NCBI RefSeq assembly: GCF_000003815.2
Contig: NC_049983.1
Span: 4,293,219-4,357,218 of the forward strand
Length of the DNA stretch: 64,000 bases
Reading direction: 5' to 3'
From: Branchiostoma floridae
Taxonomy: Eukaryota; Chordata; Leptocardii; Amphioxiformes; Branchiostomatidae
Position 1 is the stretch's first letter; each line of letters opens with the position of its first letter. Below, one piece after another: positions 44,101 through 55,800 of this stretch. A model generated the notes under the pieces. It was not told the origin of the DNA. It saw only the letters and a program-made list of their open reading frames with translations, and searched no databases. The translations under genes were made by a program, and so were the position numbers.

Positions 44101-47100
44101 TATCCGTATCAGCAAACAATACGGATGCATCCGCATGAATTTTTGCATCATGAACGAGGCCTAAGAGTACGATTTCACACAGTTATTTCCACATTACATA
44201 GAGTTTTAAGAATTAAGCAAGTAGGTATCCTTCATATTTATTGGTTATGATAGACATCAATCTCAAAGTTTATGTGCTTCTCTTGCAACAGAACTCAAGT
44301 TTATTAGGAGAACTCTGTGTCAAATAAATATTAAAACGTTAACCACCATCCTGAGTAAGATAAAAGACAAGTAAAATTTGTACAACTTCGTACACCTGTA
44401 GACACCTTCCATCTGCCTGTAAAACGTTTGGAGACGTCAGGGTATGACGTCATAACTTCGGACAACTTCGTACACCACCGGGCTGACTGTCCAAAGTTAG
44501 GATGACGTCAGGGTTAAAGATGACGTCATAACTTCAGACAACTTCGTACACCACCCGGCTGACTCTCCAAAGTTATGATGACGTAATGGATAGGATGACG
44601 TCATAACTTCCGACAACTTCGGACACCACCCGGCTGACTGTCCAAAGTTAGGATGACGTAATGGTTAGGATGACATCATAACTTTGGACAACTTCCGACA
44701 ACTTTGGACAACTTCTCCCATCTAACTTAACTTAGGGCAACTTCGTGCACTTCACCCTAATACTGGATATGGGTGATGAGGCTGATTAACGTGGTTGAGG
44801 CGCCTCCTCGAGCACGCGACCCCCATTTTTCGTCTTTTCCGAAAGACAAATTCGTGAATTCTTGGTCGGGTTACAGTATCCGGTCTTCCTTGGTGGTCTC
44901 CCATCCAAGTACGTCCGAGATCGAGAGGAGCGGGTGTATCAACGCGCCACATGGCATATACATTTAATATTTACAGGAGTTAAACCATGAGATAAAACTT
45001 ATTAAAAGTATCATTTTCAATCAAGAACTGTTATATTAAGTGTCATAATTGCTCTGAATACCAACTGTGTACTGTGACGTCTCACCTACGCCCACGACAT
45101 TTCTTTCATTGAAAAATCTCGGTAGAAACAGTCACCCTACATCATGATACTTTATTGTTATCTGCATGTTTTCAAACAAAAATATGAAATCTTTATTGAC
45201 ACGACAAAAGTACAGCGACTTTCGTAGGGTTTATAACCGTACAGTACACACTGCACGAAACGAAAGATTTCCACGAGTTCCCAACTTTGTGCACGATGGT
45301 GAAACTTGACGTGTCCTCACCGTGGGCACAGGTTTCCACGTACCGCCTGTTCCCGCGTGCCCCTACAATGAAAATCTGTGCGCACGATAGGGCACGCGAA
45401 GAGTCCACGCGTCCCACTGTTGCACACTTCCCGTGTTGAACAATTATCGTTAACAAAGGAGGGCTGAGAAGGGTCTGATAATTTACTTATGTGAATTGCC
45501 AAGTAAAAATACCCAGAACGCTTGCCACATTTCGGTCTGTACTTGTGGGAAAATCAATGATGAAACCGACGCCAACAGTGCGCGAAATAAGATTTGCAAC
45601 ACAATCGTGCCGCGAAACAAGCAAACTACTTTACCTCTATTTACAGATAACGTGTAAGATAAAAGTCACTAGTGAAACAACATATTCAATTTCAACGGAT
45701 GTGCCCGATTTCTGTAACTAAACATATGAATTGTTTTCTATGCAACATTACATGAATTGATTGTCATCTAGGCTTTAACCTGGAGTGCGGCGCCTATCAA
45801 TAGATAGATTCTATTAGATTGAAAGTGTTGTTTTTTTGTCAGTCGGCTTTGTTTATACAGTATATCAACGCCGCATTTCGACACTATGTTGGATCTGCAT
45901 TGTACTGACTCCTTGTTAGTAAAAGTTTGAATCGACTTTTTTTCGACAAAGATATTTAGGTTATGGAGAACTTCAATATTTGTATAGTTCACTTTCACAG
46001 TGTAATTTTTGGTTTATATCGGTAATATGGAGATTGTATGCCTGGCTTGGTTTTTGGTTGAATATTGAGGGGCGGAAGTTTGACCCGCCATGTAGTTGAA
46101 TACTAATCAACTCAGCAAATTTCTGTCACAAGTGGGTACTTCCGACCATTAAAGTCAAGTATTAAAGCAAGGTGAAAAGCAAGAAGGTTAACTACTGGAC
46201 TTCCACAAGCACCCATCCCCTAATACACATTTCATTGTTTTGTTTTGAAACATGGCGCCCCGACGCGCGTGTCTCATAGCCTCCGTCGCAGGCTACGAGG
46301 AGGGTTGGATTTTATTTTATGGGGGCTGGTTCGCGATTTTCAATGTTGACTAATGCTAAGAAAGTACGTTTGCCATGGAAGGGAGTTAAGCGGGGGCCAT
46401 ATACACAGGGTGTAGTTGGTCGATAATCTTAAATGTATCTTTTTTGTGTTGGTTGGTAAACGTAGGCTTTCAGCAGACACAAATGCGATTTGTATATTTA
46501 ATAAAACAACGATATCGATACACAAGAAAAGCTCAAGCTTCGTGTAGTACTTGTAGAACGCAGGGCATTATGTACAAACTCCTTGATGTGACATACAGTA
46601 TACACAGATAGTATATACAATGAGTTATTGTGTCTGTTTGTATTCAAATACCCACCGAAGTAGCCAATCGTATTTCACACATGAGGTTGGTGTTTGAAAA
46701 TGAGGACCAATCAACACACGTGTCCCAATTTTCAAACCTGTGACGGTTGTCATTTCAAATCTTCTCATTCAGAGTGCTTTTACGCTGCGCAGACCGGCCG
46801 ATAGCTAGTATTTGATCGCACGACAAACAGCGCAGGTAAACTTATTGAGAGCTTGGGAATGATTCTACGTCAAGACCGGACATTATCTTGCCATCGAATT
46901 GAATTCCACTGCTAGTGCCATGGGACCAAATTCTACTTTCAGAGCAACGACTGGCTTCCTGACTATTATCCAGTCTACCGAGGCTCGGGCGGGCTCTCTG
47001 TGGGTGGGGTGTGGTGATCCCCGCCGCTCGGATCGCCAGACGCGCCCCTGCCTGATATCTCTACGTGGCACACAAGTTTCTGACCAGGCGGCTTGGGTGA

Positions 47101-50100
47101 TTTGGAGTTCCTTCGGCTCCGCGGAGGCCCTACATGTTTCACGATGGATTGGATACCACATACAGTTACGTGACTTGCACGTCCACGCTTGGAATTCTGC
47201 AACGACGATGTGATAAATGCTCTTGACTAGCAACTGTTTGTCTAAAAGGACACTTGGACATCATAGTGTACAGAGCAGGAATGCTGAATTCAAGAGACCT
47301 ACAGGAATTTACTGTCATCAAACTTGGAGCGACTGCACAGTGGAGCAAGGACAACGTTTACAACGTCCTTGAGTGGAGCGACTGCGGATAACAACCCCAA
47401 AACAACAGGACGGTGGCTAGTTGGGCAGCCCTGACTGTGTGTTCTGAACAGCCAAACCAATAAATAAATAAATGACGGTGGACCGAGGAATCCTTGGAAG
47501 CCAAAGGAGCGACGACACTAAGTACATATGAAGGAACGCGTCAAGAGCGGTCGAATCTAAAAAAAAATAAAACGAAAAATAACGAAAGATAATTCACCAT
47601 TCAGAACGAATAAAAGCAAACACACTATATACAGGGGAAGGGAAAAGCTGGGAGGGTAAATTTTTGGACTGGGAAAGCCCGTGGCAGTGAAAATAACGCC
47701 TCTTTTAATGACAAAAGGTGTAATTACGGCGCAGTCGAAGCCCGGGGAGATAATTAGGTGATAATTAGCCGCCAAATTATGCATCAGTCATTTGCGAACA
47801 AAAGCATACGTCATTAGTTTCCTCGCGTACGCACAAGTGTACTAAGGTGGCACAGCTAGTGCACACGGGTTTCCACAGGAAGGGCACGTAATGCACACGC
47901 GAGTGGTCCGTTTACTCGGATTTGCACAGGTGCCCCATATAGGGGCACGTCACGTTCGCACAGTGGACACTCGTTGAAACTCGTGGAAACTCTGAATTTA
48001 CTTGCATGTGTACACGGGTTTGCACAGCGGAAATCTGCCTTTTCGTGCAGTGACAAGTAAACAAACATATATGGATATCTACAGGTATGAATAAGTCAGC
48101 ATATAGGAACATCTGCTTTGCGCGCTAAGGATGTTCTATTTTGTAAATAACAACGCTATTAGAGTACACCGCTATTTCATCATCTTCGGTACTGCTTATT
48201 TTTACTTGATGGTCACCACGTATCAAGACCTGAAGGCCACTCAAGGTTACGGGTTACACGATTGTAAATGTAACAGCATCTCTTCGCCCTAGGTTAGAAA
48301 CATCATGAATGAGACCAGCCAGATTGCATTCTAACTGACTCAATAGGCGAAGCAGGGGTTACGAGGGCTGCTCGGGAGATTGCCTACCCCATTTTGGCCG
48401 GAATGGTTTGATCCGCTCACACCGCACCATCGCACATGTGGCGGGTTCTTTAACATGATTTGGGTGTTGCTCTCCCTAAACACGAGACCTCCATTTAACG
48501 TCTTATCCGAGGGACGGCCTTAGCTGAAGCAAGGTACTCATTTTACCTGAGTGAAGTGAGGAAAGTCGTGCAAAGTGACTTCCCCAAGGGCTTACACGGT
48601 AACACGGCAGCCGGATTCGGACCCGAGACCTCTCGGTCCTGAGCCGATCACGCTGCCGCTGCGCTACGCCGTCCCACGTAGTGTACTATTTATCATCATA
48701 ATCCTCGTATCATCTGTTCAGTACATGGTCGAGGGTCCAGACTTCACCTCAGCATGGCAGGAGGTGTCCTGGACAGGAGAGCACACGGCGACCCTGACTG
48801 ACCTGCAGCTCGTTCCCGGGGCCACCTACATCGTCAGTGTCCGGTCTGTGAACTTCCTGGGAATGCAGAGTGACTCTGTCTCCACGGAGATCAACATCGC
48901 ACTTCAGGGGAGGCCTTCTGCCAACCGTAGGTTTAATTTTATCATCGCATAAAGATATAAGAAAGAGAACTTTACTTTCTGGTCATAAAATGAAAATGTG
49001 TAGAGGACGTCAAGAAAGCCGATACCAACATTTATTGTAGAACTTAGGAAATTCAATCATTATTTCAATGTTACCAGATTCCATCACACCAAGCACAATT
49101 CCTATCATAAAATCGAGTTGAATGGGGACTAATTTTATGACAAGGGGCCATCCATCTGCTATGTTTTGCCACCGGAGATCACCGCGTCATCACTAGCAAT
49201 GTTTCCATTGGTAGAAAGATCTGAAAATCATATCGAACCAAATGTATGTGACACAACAGATATGGTACGCTATGTGCAAAATGTAGCCATGCAAACTTCA
49301 AACAACAATACAATGCACATTTTTTTCAGGTCAACTGCAAATATCGTGGGAAGAGCAAGGCAAGATGCTGATCAACTGGGAGGGTGCCTTCGGCTCCTCG
49401 AACGCTGGTAAGTTGTGAGCATATTCAAGACCATCTTCCTTCCATCGTCTTGTTGCGTCTTTCAGTGCTTCGTTTACCTCAGATATACGCCTTGTGTTGT
49501 GCTGCCCACATCAGTCTATGTAGCTAGTAAGGTTTAATGTTATATAGGAAATTATGATAACTTGTAATTTGTGGTCTTCTAAATCATTATTGATGTCATG
49601 CTATAGATGTTTTCTAGAACCATACTTCAACTGTTTTTATTTAGTTACAACAATTTTCTTCAATCAATGACTGTTTTTGTAAAGGTACAGTACATCCAAA
49701 ATTTTCGCTGTCTACCAGCACATCTTCGTCACGGGGAATGACCTATAGTCTCAGTTCTCGGGAGAGAACACGAGACTAGGTCAGGCTTACGTGGATCATC
49801 CCCCTCCTCCCGCCTCCTTGCGGAGAAGGGGTAGCACTTGGGCAGCTCCCAACCCTCATTCCAGTTCAGCTTCGCCCCCTCTAGCTGGATGTGGATGGCC
49901 TCCTTAATCTTTCTATGTGATTATTTTTATTTAGATCTGTACTACGAGGTGTCGGTGGGTCTGGTTGAAGGTGGAAGTAAGGCCGGACTCTGGTACGAGA
50001 CAAAACAGACCAACATGACGGTGTCCAGTCTGGATCAGACAAAGGTACACTACATTTTATATATTCAAGGATTTCTTGCTGGCCATATCAAATAAATATA

Positions 50101-50402
50101 CATATTAATAATACAACCGACATCTTCGACCAGAAAGAACACATCTAGTTATTAATTTAATGATATTGACAAGTTCACAAGCTTAGCGAATGGAAAAGTA
50201 AGAATGCTTGAAAAATAGATTACAAAGGTTTTCGACGGTAGAACTCTGCTATTTATTTGGTTGCAGTAGTCCCTGTATCGTTTAAAGAGAATAATCACTG
50301 AAGGTATATCTTTCATCGCTGTTTCAGGAGTACCACATAACTGTCAATGCCATCAACAGCGCTGGCATGTACATCACTATCAAGGGCCATCTGCAAGGAT
50401 GA
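40443..50402 (+). CDS. Fibronectin-III-type protein, 3' part, with an in-frame stop
   Basis: Exons: 40443-40574, 41223-41396, 41855-42003, 42885-43073, 48722-48926, 49330-49407, 49935-50044, 50328-50402 (stop TGA 50400-50402). Phases agree at most junctions. Repeating FN3-like strands are visible: GSYVHVTVLATNAAGLSA, GAKVYVIVRCHNHAG, RLHIAWGGFVDPSGIQYYE, GATYIVSVRSVNFLGMQSD, EYHITVNAINSAGMYI. Likely extracellular or secreted. No signal peptide, start codon or N-terminal exon is visible, and exon 2 has TAA at 41315-41317 in the frame that otherwise continues well (VDLE then QNSDVICARWPDV). So this is an N-terminally incomplete gene, or a pseudogene, or contains a sequence error. The exon ends WAL|T and the next begins C/G-T-S-S, so the join at 41396/41855 is the least certain. 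Specific family not recognised. Confidence 0.65.
40890..41130 (-). mobile_element. Decayed 3' end of a LINE reverse transcriptase ORF
   Basis: The minus strand shows, across frame breaks, RRRRLLLVGHVA, KLLFWTP, VGHPRLTLKKLIESETGLE, matching the LINE tail at 42453-42790 (RRRRLSLAGHIT, KLLFWSQ, GRPYLTLKNFIESETGLY). Lies in an FN3 gene intron. Confidence 0.65.
41131..41190. repeat. (TA)n microsatellite
   Basis: About 25 TA repeats with one AA interruption, directly after the LINE fragment and about 30 bp before an FN3 acceptor. Confidence 0.95.
42150..42262. repeat. Short tandem repeat, GGTTGAAAAC unit
   Basis: Three degenerate copies of CATGAAGGTTGAAAACA plus CTCTGTT, about 54 bp apart, in an FN3 intron. 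Confidence 0.55.
42453..42800 (-). mobile_element. LINE fragment: C-terminal end of a reverse transcriptase ORF
   Basis: Open minus frame with NKPWWGHTTNKKLYGTL, STEVRRRRLSLAGHITRHGE, RRRGRPYLTLKNFIESETGL and LMKDRAHWKQNF. The order TNxxLYG, RRL-x-AGH, GRP, ETGL and DRxxW is the usual C-terminus of endonuclease/reverse-transcriptase LINE ORFs. 5'-truncated; sits in an FN3 intron antisense to the gene. Confidence 0.75.
43380..44767. mobile_element. 1.39-kb foldback transposon loaded with TGACGTCA sites
   Basis: Ends TCCAGTATCAGGGTGAAG and CTTCACCCTAATACTGGA are inverted repeats (about 28 bp, ending GTGCACGAAGTT), flanked by TATG on both sides (43376-43379, 44768-44771). The left half has about seven 77-78-bp units (GCAGGGTAGGGTGGCA at 43535, 43613, 43690, 43768, 43846...), the right half about four inverted ~93-bp units. 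At least ten TGACGTCA palindromes. No transposase. Confidence 0.85.
44790..46880. other. Intron of the FN3 gene, no exon seen
   Basis: Mostly AT-rich. 45180-45450 has a GC-richer block with GTTTCCACG/GCACACG phrases that recurs loosely at 47835-48060 and may be a decayed repeat. Short ORFs here are not convincing. Confidence 0.4.
46890..47475 (+). mobile_element. 3' end of a non-LTR retroelement (probable), (AATA)n tail
   Basis: A GC-richer block ends in CCAATAAATAAATAAATG at about 47457-47474, a short-repeat tail typical of non-LTR retroelements. Upstream frames include GATAQWSKDNVYNVLEWSDC before stops. Family not identified and 5' limit uncertain. Confidence 0.45.
48310..48676 (-). mobile_element. 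tRNA-derived SINE
   Basis: On the minus strand a tRNA-like head starts near 48676 with box A TAGCGCAGCGG (about 48656-48666) and box B GGGTCCGAATCC (about 48613-48624), followed by a body running to about 48310. Box spacing and anticodon-arm pairing fit a tRNA relic. It ends about 45 bp before the FN3 exon at 48722. A body fragment is at 22540-22630. Confidence 0.7.
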
Positions 50403-50431
50403 GGCGGCAATGCAGTCTTAGTCACTAGTGC

Positions 50432-50786
50432 AACCTAAAGCTAAGGGCACATCCCGCCATACGTGCAAATTGTCCGTACGTATTTTTGGGAGGCCACGTC
50501 CGCCACGTATTTCTGAAAACGTTCAGGCTGTACAGGGCAGGCACGTCGCCCGTACTGGCACGTACGGGGGGGGGGGGCGAATCTGCAGCCCGATGGTACA
50601 CAAAGTTTCGCCTGCACGTAAAGTTGTACGGTGTGTCTGCATGCTCCCAAATCCATCAAATTCCCTACGAGTTCGTACGGAGGTGGTACGTACAGCGTAC
50701 GGATCCCAAAAGATTGCCCGCGTTTTCGGACGTAGACAGTACGCATTTGCATGTAGGGCTGGTTGTGCTCTTAGCGTAAGGCTTTA
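50432..50786. mobile_element. MITE, CTAAGGGCAC ends, copy 1
   Basis: Ends CTAAGGGCACATCCCGCC and GGGCTGGTTGTGCTCTTAG are imperfect inverted repeats; the interior has GTACG/CGTAC phrases throughout and a G11 run. Homologous to 55433-55800. Begins about 35 bp after the FN3 stop codon. Confidence 0.75.
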
Positions 50787-50799
50787 GGAAAACAGTAAC

Positions 50800-52311
50800 C
50801 AGAGTGTGCTGTGTTTTTGTTAGCTTTGTGCATACTCATTTATGATACATGCAATGTATACCCAAGGACTTGCCTTTTTAGCTACACATCGTTTTAACCT
50901 TACTCATTTGCTTGGAGTTTATGTATTGTGACCAGGACAACGGAAGACTGGATGTTATCCCGATGATTGACACTTGTCTGTCTGGAGACGTAGCGCCCCC
51001 TTCTGATGAAGGCTCTTGAAGACTTGAAACTCAATCGGCATGTCGTGACCGAAGTGCGTCGTGGCGAATGGTCGCGGATCGTAATAATGGTAATTAACAT
51101 TGCGACCATACCTAAAAACATAGCAAGAAATGAAGAAAATCTATAACTTGAAAGTTCATCTGTGCTGGTAGAAGTCATTATTGAACTAGTTTAACTGTAA
51201 TGTCCAACACACCCAAATTTTCGACAAAACAGCACCAGTCTTTGTCAAGGAATGAACATTCCAATGCTGTCGTGACGTCACGTTATGCCGATAGAACACG
51301 TGACTCAGTAAGCAGTGGGTCATAGGTTGCAGGAGGTCTATGGCGTTCAATTTTTGTGTTGGATATTACAGTTTAACTAGTTCATTATTAAAATTTATAA
51401 ATTGACGAATTTCAGATATTTACTGTACGTATGTAAGTATGGCAGCAGGTGTGGGTAAACAAATTTTGAATCTATTCTTCTTGTATGTGTGTACTGTAAG
51501 TTTGGAGTGTATTGTGTGCATTAGAAGAAAAACCAAGCCTATCAACATTTTCAAAGTACTATGAATAATAAAACTGCGAGCGATCTAAAGAAAATTTTGT
51601 CCAAGCTGTGACCTTTAATGTGGAGAATAGACATCAGAAAATAAAGCAAAATGACATTTTTTCTTTCCCAAATAACGCCATACAGACTTGATTATATAAT
51701 TAGATGACATCCTCTAGACACCCGAAAACTGATGTTAGCATGGGAGAAAACTAAACAGAGAAATATTACAAAATCTAAGTGGTCAGGAGGGTATAACAAA
51801 AGGATTGCCATAACACGGTGTACCAAACAGATGCCATCCATATACTAGTAATCAAGTCAAGCCGAATGAAAGCAAAATTACAGTTAGTGCCAAATCCCTT
51901 GAAATAGAGAAAGGGTGATAAAAGAAGTTACCTGTGTGCGAAAGAACTCATAAACACTGATCGCCAAACACGGTGAAAGACAAAACACATTCTTCTTTCT
52001 ACAATCACGAATGAAAAGAGATCTTTAAAGAGGCCATTCAATCCTATCATGAATTCTCGGTCTACAGACTCCTTATATTACAGAATTCATACGTTATAGA
52101 AAAGGAGGGATCCTTTGTCTTCCACTGTCTCAGAAAAGAAGTAGAATTTAGACCAAGCTTTCACATTAGTCTACTGTAGACGCCTGTCACCAGAGACATG
52201 ACATTGTATCCATTTTGTTCTACACTATTTGTTTGCATGCCCTCTTTCATGTTACCTGCAATTACGCGGTTATGAATTTACAATAGACTATCATCAGTAT
52301 AAACAGCCTAC
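50800..52311. other. No exon recognised; expected position of the last sialyltransferase exon
   Basis: Scanned for a terminal ST8Sia exon on the minus strand and none found. The minus frame at 51178 has a hydrophobic run (FLAMFLGMVAMLITIITI) but no supporting splice pattern. Confidence 0.4.
51177..51393. mobile_element. Foldback element, GAACTAGTTTAACTGTAAT ends
   Basis: ATTGAACTAGTTTAACTG with TGTCCAACACA at the left is matched, inverted, by TGTGTTGGATATTACAG and TTTAACTAGTTCATTA at the right (about 32 bp arms). About 215 bp long. Flanking duplication not resolved. Confidence 0.7.
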
Positions 52312-55300
52312 CTGTCAATATCAAAAGGGTACATGCCATAGAGGTGAACCTCGTCACACAGACTGACAGCAAAGGTGTACATCCACAAGCCAGAGGAAGG
52401 GCGGGCAACCCTGTACTCTGTAGACTTCCAGTACCTGAAAAAGAGCAACAGTCAGCACTTTGGAAGAACGAATCGTCTATGGTCGCATATTTTTGTGTCG
52501 GAAATGACATGTTGTTTTACATGTCTCGGACATAAAACCACAGCGAAAGTTTCTGCATTTACAGTATTTCACAAGAAAAGTTGAAACGGTGGAACATAAG
52601 TCTAGCGAAAAGAAATGAAAAAAAATCTAAAGTTACCGTAGCTTGATATTAGGTGAAAGTTTGTGATATGTGAACAGTTCATAGGATTTTTCATTAAGCA
52701 GTGACTACATTATAAAGGTAAACACACGTACATGTACCTCCAAGTTTTCGATGGCTATCAGTACATCTTGATTACGGAGAGACCCAGTTCTTGCGAGACT
52801 TGCGAGAACTTAGTAAGGTCGAGACGTGTGTTTACCTTTAAAAAGTAGTCACTGCTTGATGAAAAATCCTATTAACTGTCTGTGTACATACATGACTAAT
52901 GAATCTCTTCAAGGTGAACATTTAGGAAGCAAATGTAAAATCGAATTCCTCACCCTGTTATCCATTTCTCCATGTCTGGACTTGGGTACGCTGTTCGCAC
53001 GTTGATATTGTGTTCTACGATGATGTCGTTTGTCCACTGCACATGTTCGTTTTCCCACGTTGCAACAAAAGCAGGTATGAACAAAATTCCTCCTTCTAAA
53101 CGACGGAGTCTGTTGATGAAGCGTTCCTTCAGCTTCGGCTCCACAAAGTCCTTGTAGTAAGTTAATATCACGGAGGGGTTCATGGTGGTGAAGTTGGATT
53201 TGGTGCCCACGTCTTTCTCGTAGCCTTCCAGCTCGGGTAGGTTGCACCGGAACACAAAGTCATGAGTGTCGATCTCCCTACCGCACCCGGAGTGGAGAAG
53301 AATTCCTGAGTTACCCACCACTGCACACTTGCGGAAGTGTTTATTCTCCAGCGGTGGCCGGGAGGGCAGCATGTTGTGGAAGCTCTGGGACACCGTCACT
53401 GACGAGTGCGAGAAAATTCGGCTTTGTAGGAACCACATGCGATCGCCTGGCTTCACCTGGTACTTGAGAAGGGAGATGTTGCCTGTGGGGTCAAAGAACC
53501 GCTTCACCTTCTCCCTGAAGACAAGATTAACATCAATTTACTGTTAACTTGGTGACTTTCACAGAGAACCAATTGCTAAAACTTCCTTATCACAGATATT
53601 TGATACTAACATCTGAGACAGTACACTTTGCTATCACTGTTAAGATTGGTGCCGATGTCGACGCGAATCGACAACAGTGCCTGTGTCGATTCATTCTGAC
53701 CAATCAGAAGGAGCGATACACGCCGTGCTGGTCGGAACCTATGTGTTATGGCGTCAAAACCAACGTAGAACGGGGCCTTCTGATTGTTCCGCAGCGCATG
53801 ATAATAAAATGATTAAGAATGGCATGAAAGCGTTTCCCTTACTGCATGTCTTTGATGACAGTCTCGTTTCTCTTCCAGCTCTTGGTGTCAGTTAGGGCGC
53901 TGCAGTTGTTATTCTTAGCTCCACTCTGTAATCTGTAAAAATGAAACCAACAATGAAGTCAATTATCAGCCATAGAACAAGGTTACTCTAGATGTCTTAC
54001 GTTCGAAGGGATTCAAGTTCGGGGTAGGAAAAAAATGTTTGCTGTGATTTTAATGTTGTGGGGTAGACTATAGTAAAGAAGAATTCGCGAAAAGTGCAAA
54101 CATTAAATCATCAACTTAATGACCAAGTGATCATCGTTCGCGAAACCAAACTGGGAGAGAGAGAAAGGGGAAGAGAGAGAGAGAGTAAGCAACCTTTACG
54201 TGAAATTGTGAGCGAGTTGCCTAACTCAAACACGCTCAGATCTGTCCCTGGTGCTGATTTCCGTACACAAATATGCCTGTCCCTGGTGCTGATTTCTGTC
54301 CACTTAAAATTGTCATTTACCTCTCCCTGTTCTTTATGGTTCTCAATTTGCACAATTCTATCCCTCTGAGTGAATATTACCAGCAAAAATGAATGCTTCA
54401 TCAGCCCATTATGCAATTTAGTCATTATGCTCCATAAAATCATATTAGTTGGGAGCAGCACTTTCTCACATGATATTACCTTGCAAAGCGATTTTTTTTG
54501 TTTTTTCCTGCTTTTAATCATCATTCACGTCATTTTTTTTAGAAATATGAAGATACATATAAAAATCAGGACCAATAGGGCAAAAGGAGCTGTAAATTGA
54601 AACCATGCAGATTCAGCTTGCCCGTCTGAAGACATGAATAGCTCAGCATTATCATTTAAAGGCCACAACAAGTAAATTTTACGGATGACATCAGCGCGCT
54701 CATTAATTTTCGCCTGATTTCAGAGAGAAAAAAACAAGGTTGTTTTCCTCTTAGGGGTTGTCAGATAGACTAAAATAGGCAAACATGTTGTGTTGTAGCC
54801 TAATGATTATACAAGTAGAAAATGCACTTGGGAGGTAGCCATGACTATAGTTACAGAAGTGAAACTTGTTGGATAGTTATAAAAGTGCAACCAATATGGA
54901 AGTCATGAATGTAGTTGTCAACTTGGCAAGGGATAAAGTGTACCACACTAGTATCACTTTTACTAAACTAGTTCACATAAATGCTTTTGTTTATAGTTGT
55001 GATGCCACATTTTGCTACTTCAAATCTTGTTACGGCGTTTATGGTGTCTATTCTAAAAATTTAGCCATCTTGTTTTTTTTACCCATCTTTTTTTTGCGCT
55101 ATCTTATTATTTTTGCATTATGCATAAGATGCCATCCATAAAATCTACTTGCTGTAGCCTAATGAGGAAATTCAGACACATAACTCTTCTCAAAGTCAAG
55201 CAAATACATAGAAATGCAATTGAAATCCTTACCTGTAACACTCCAATGTTTTCAACAGCGCTTTGTCGCGTACTAACGTCCACTGCTGTTGTACGACAAA

Positions 55301-55414
55301 CACTACCATTGGAAACAGCCCAAGGAACATCAGTACCAAGAAGCCCATCCTCTTCCTACCCACTGAGCCACGGAAAATCCCTCTTGTACCGTTGCATGCC
55401 ATTTTTGCAGACAT
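52312..55414 (-). CDS. Alpha-2,8-sialyltransferase (ST8Sia family), lacking the last exon
   Basis: Exons 55414-55233, 53932-53843, 53514-52954, 52434-52312, all phase 2 and joining cleanly; about 318 residues. The N-terminus is a type II Golgi anchor (short Arg-rich cytosolic part, TM at about 23-42: MGFLVLMFLGLFPMVVFVV). A Ser/Asn-rich stem has N-glycosylation sequons (NCS, NET, NIS, NFT). Sialylmotif L: KCAVVGNSGILLHSGCGREI with VFRCNLPELEGYEKDVG. Sialylmotif S: RPSSGLWMYTFAVSLCDEVH then LYGMYPF. These bind CMP-sialic acid and acceptor; RPSxG and CDEVHLYG are typical of the ST8 branch. Motifs III and VS, with the conserved catalytic His, should follow after the donor at 52312 but are not found in the next 1.5 kb, where foldback elements occur. 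Start chosen at MSAKMACNG; MACNG four codons on is also possible. Confidence 0.85.
52674..52878. mobile_element. Near-perfect foldback element in a sialyltransferase intron
   Basis: Left arm ACAGTTCATAGGATTTTTCA plus about 35 more bases is matched inverted by the right arm ending TGAAAAATCCTATTAACTGT. Arms about 55 bp, loop about 95 bp. It sits between exons 3 and 4. Confidence 0.75.
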
Positions 55415-55432
55415 TCCTCTGTAGCCTTCTTT

Positions 55433-55800
55433 AAGCTAAGGGCACAACCCGCCGTACGCACAGTGACGTACGTGCAATTTGTCTGCACCGTTTGGGTTTT
55501 TTTTGGGGGGGGGGGCACGTCGACGTCCGCCACGTATTACTGAAAACGTTCAGACTGTACAGGGCACGCGCGTCGCAGGTACCAGGCACGTACGGGGGGC
55601 TAATCCACAGTCCGATGGCACACAAAGTTTTGCCTGCACGTTAAGTTCTATGGCGTGTCTGCGTGCTCCAAAATCCGGCGGAATTCCTACGAGTTCGTAC
55701 GGAGGCGGTATTTACTACGGATACCAAATGATTGCCCACGTTTTGGCACGTAGACAGCGCGTATTTGCACGCACGGCAGGAAATGCTCTTAGCTTTAGCA
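55433..55800. mobile_element. MITE, CTAAGGGCAC ends, copy 2, directly upstream of the sialyltransferase start
   Basis: Ends AGCTAAGGGCACAACCCGCC and GGAAATGCTCTTAGCT are imperfect inverted repeats; interior homologous to 50432-50786. Its left end lies about 20 bp from the sialyltransferase ATG (55414, minus strand), so it occupies the position of 5'UTR or promoter. Confidence 0.75.

Noticed and set aside
46899-47233. ORFs of about 105-116 codons on both strands
   Set aside because: Lie in a probable non-LTR retroelement remnant; no domain seen.
50428-50787. ORFs of about 100-120 codons on both strands (also 55479-55811)
   Set aside because: Both locations are copies of the same MITE; the frames are repeat sequence.
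50900-51178. Minus ORF with hydrophobic run, possible membrane protein
   Set aside because: Its start is in the arm of a foldback element, and there is no splice or homology support.
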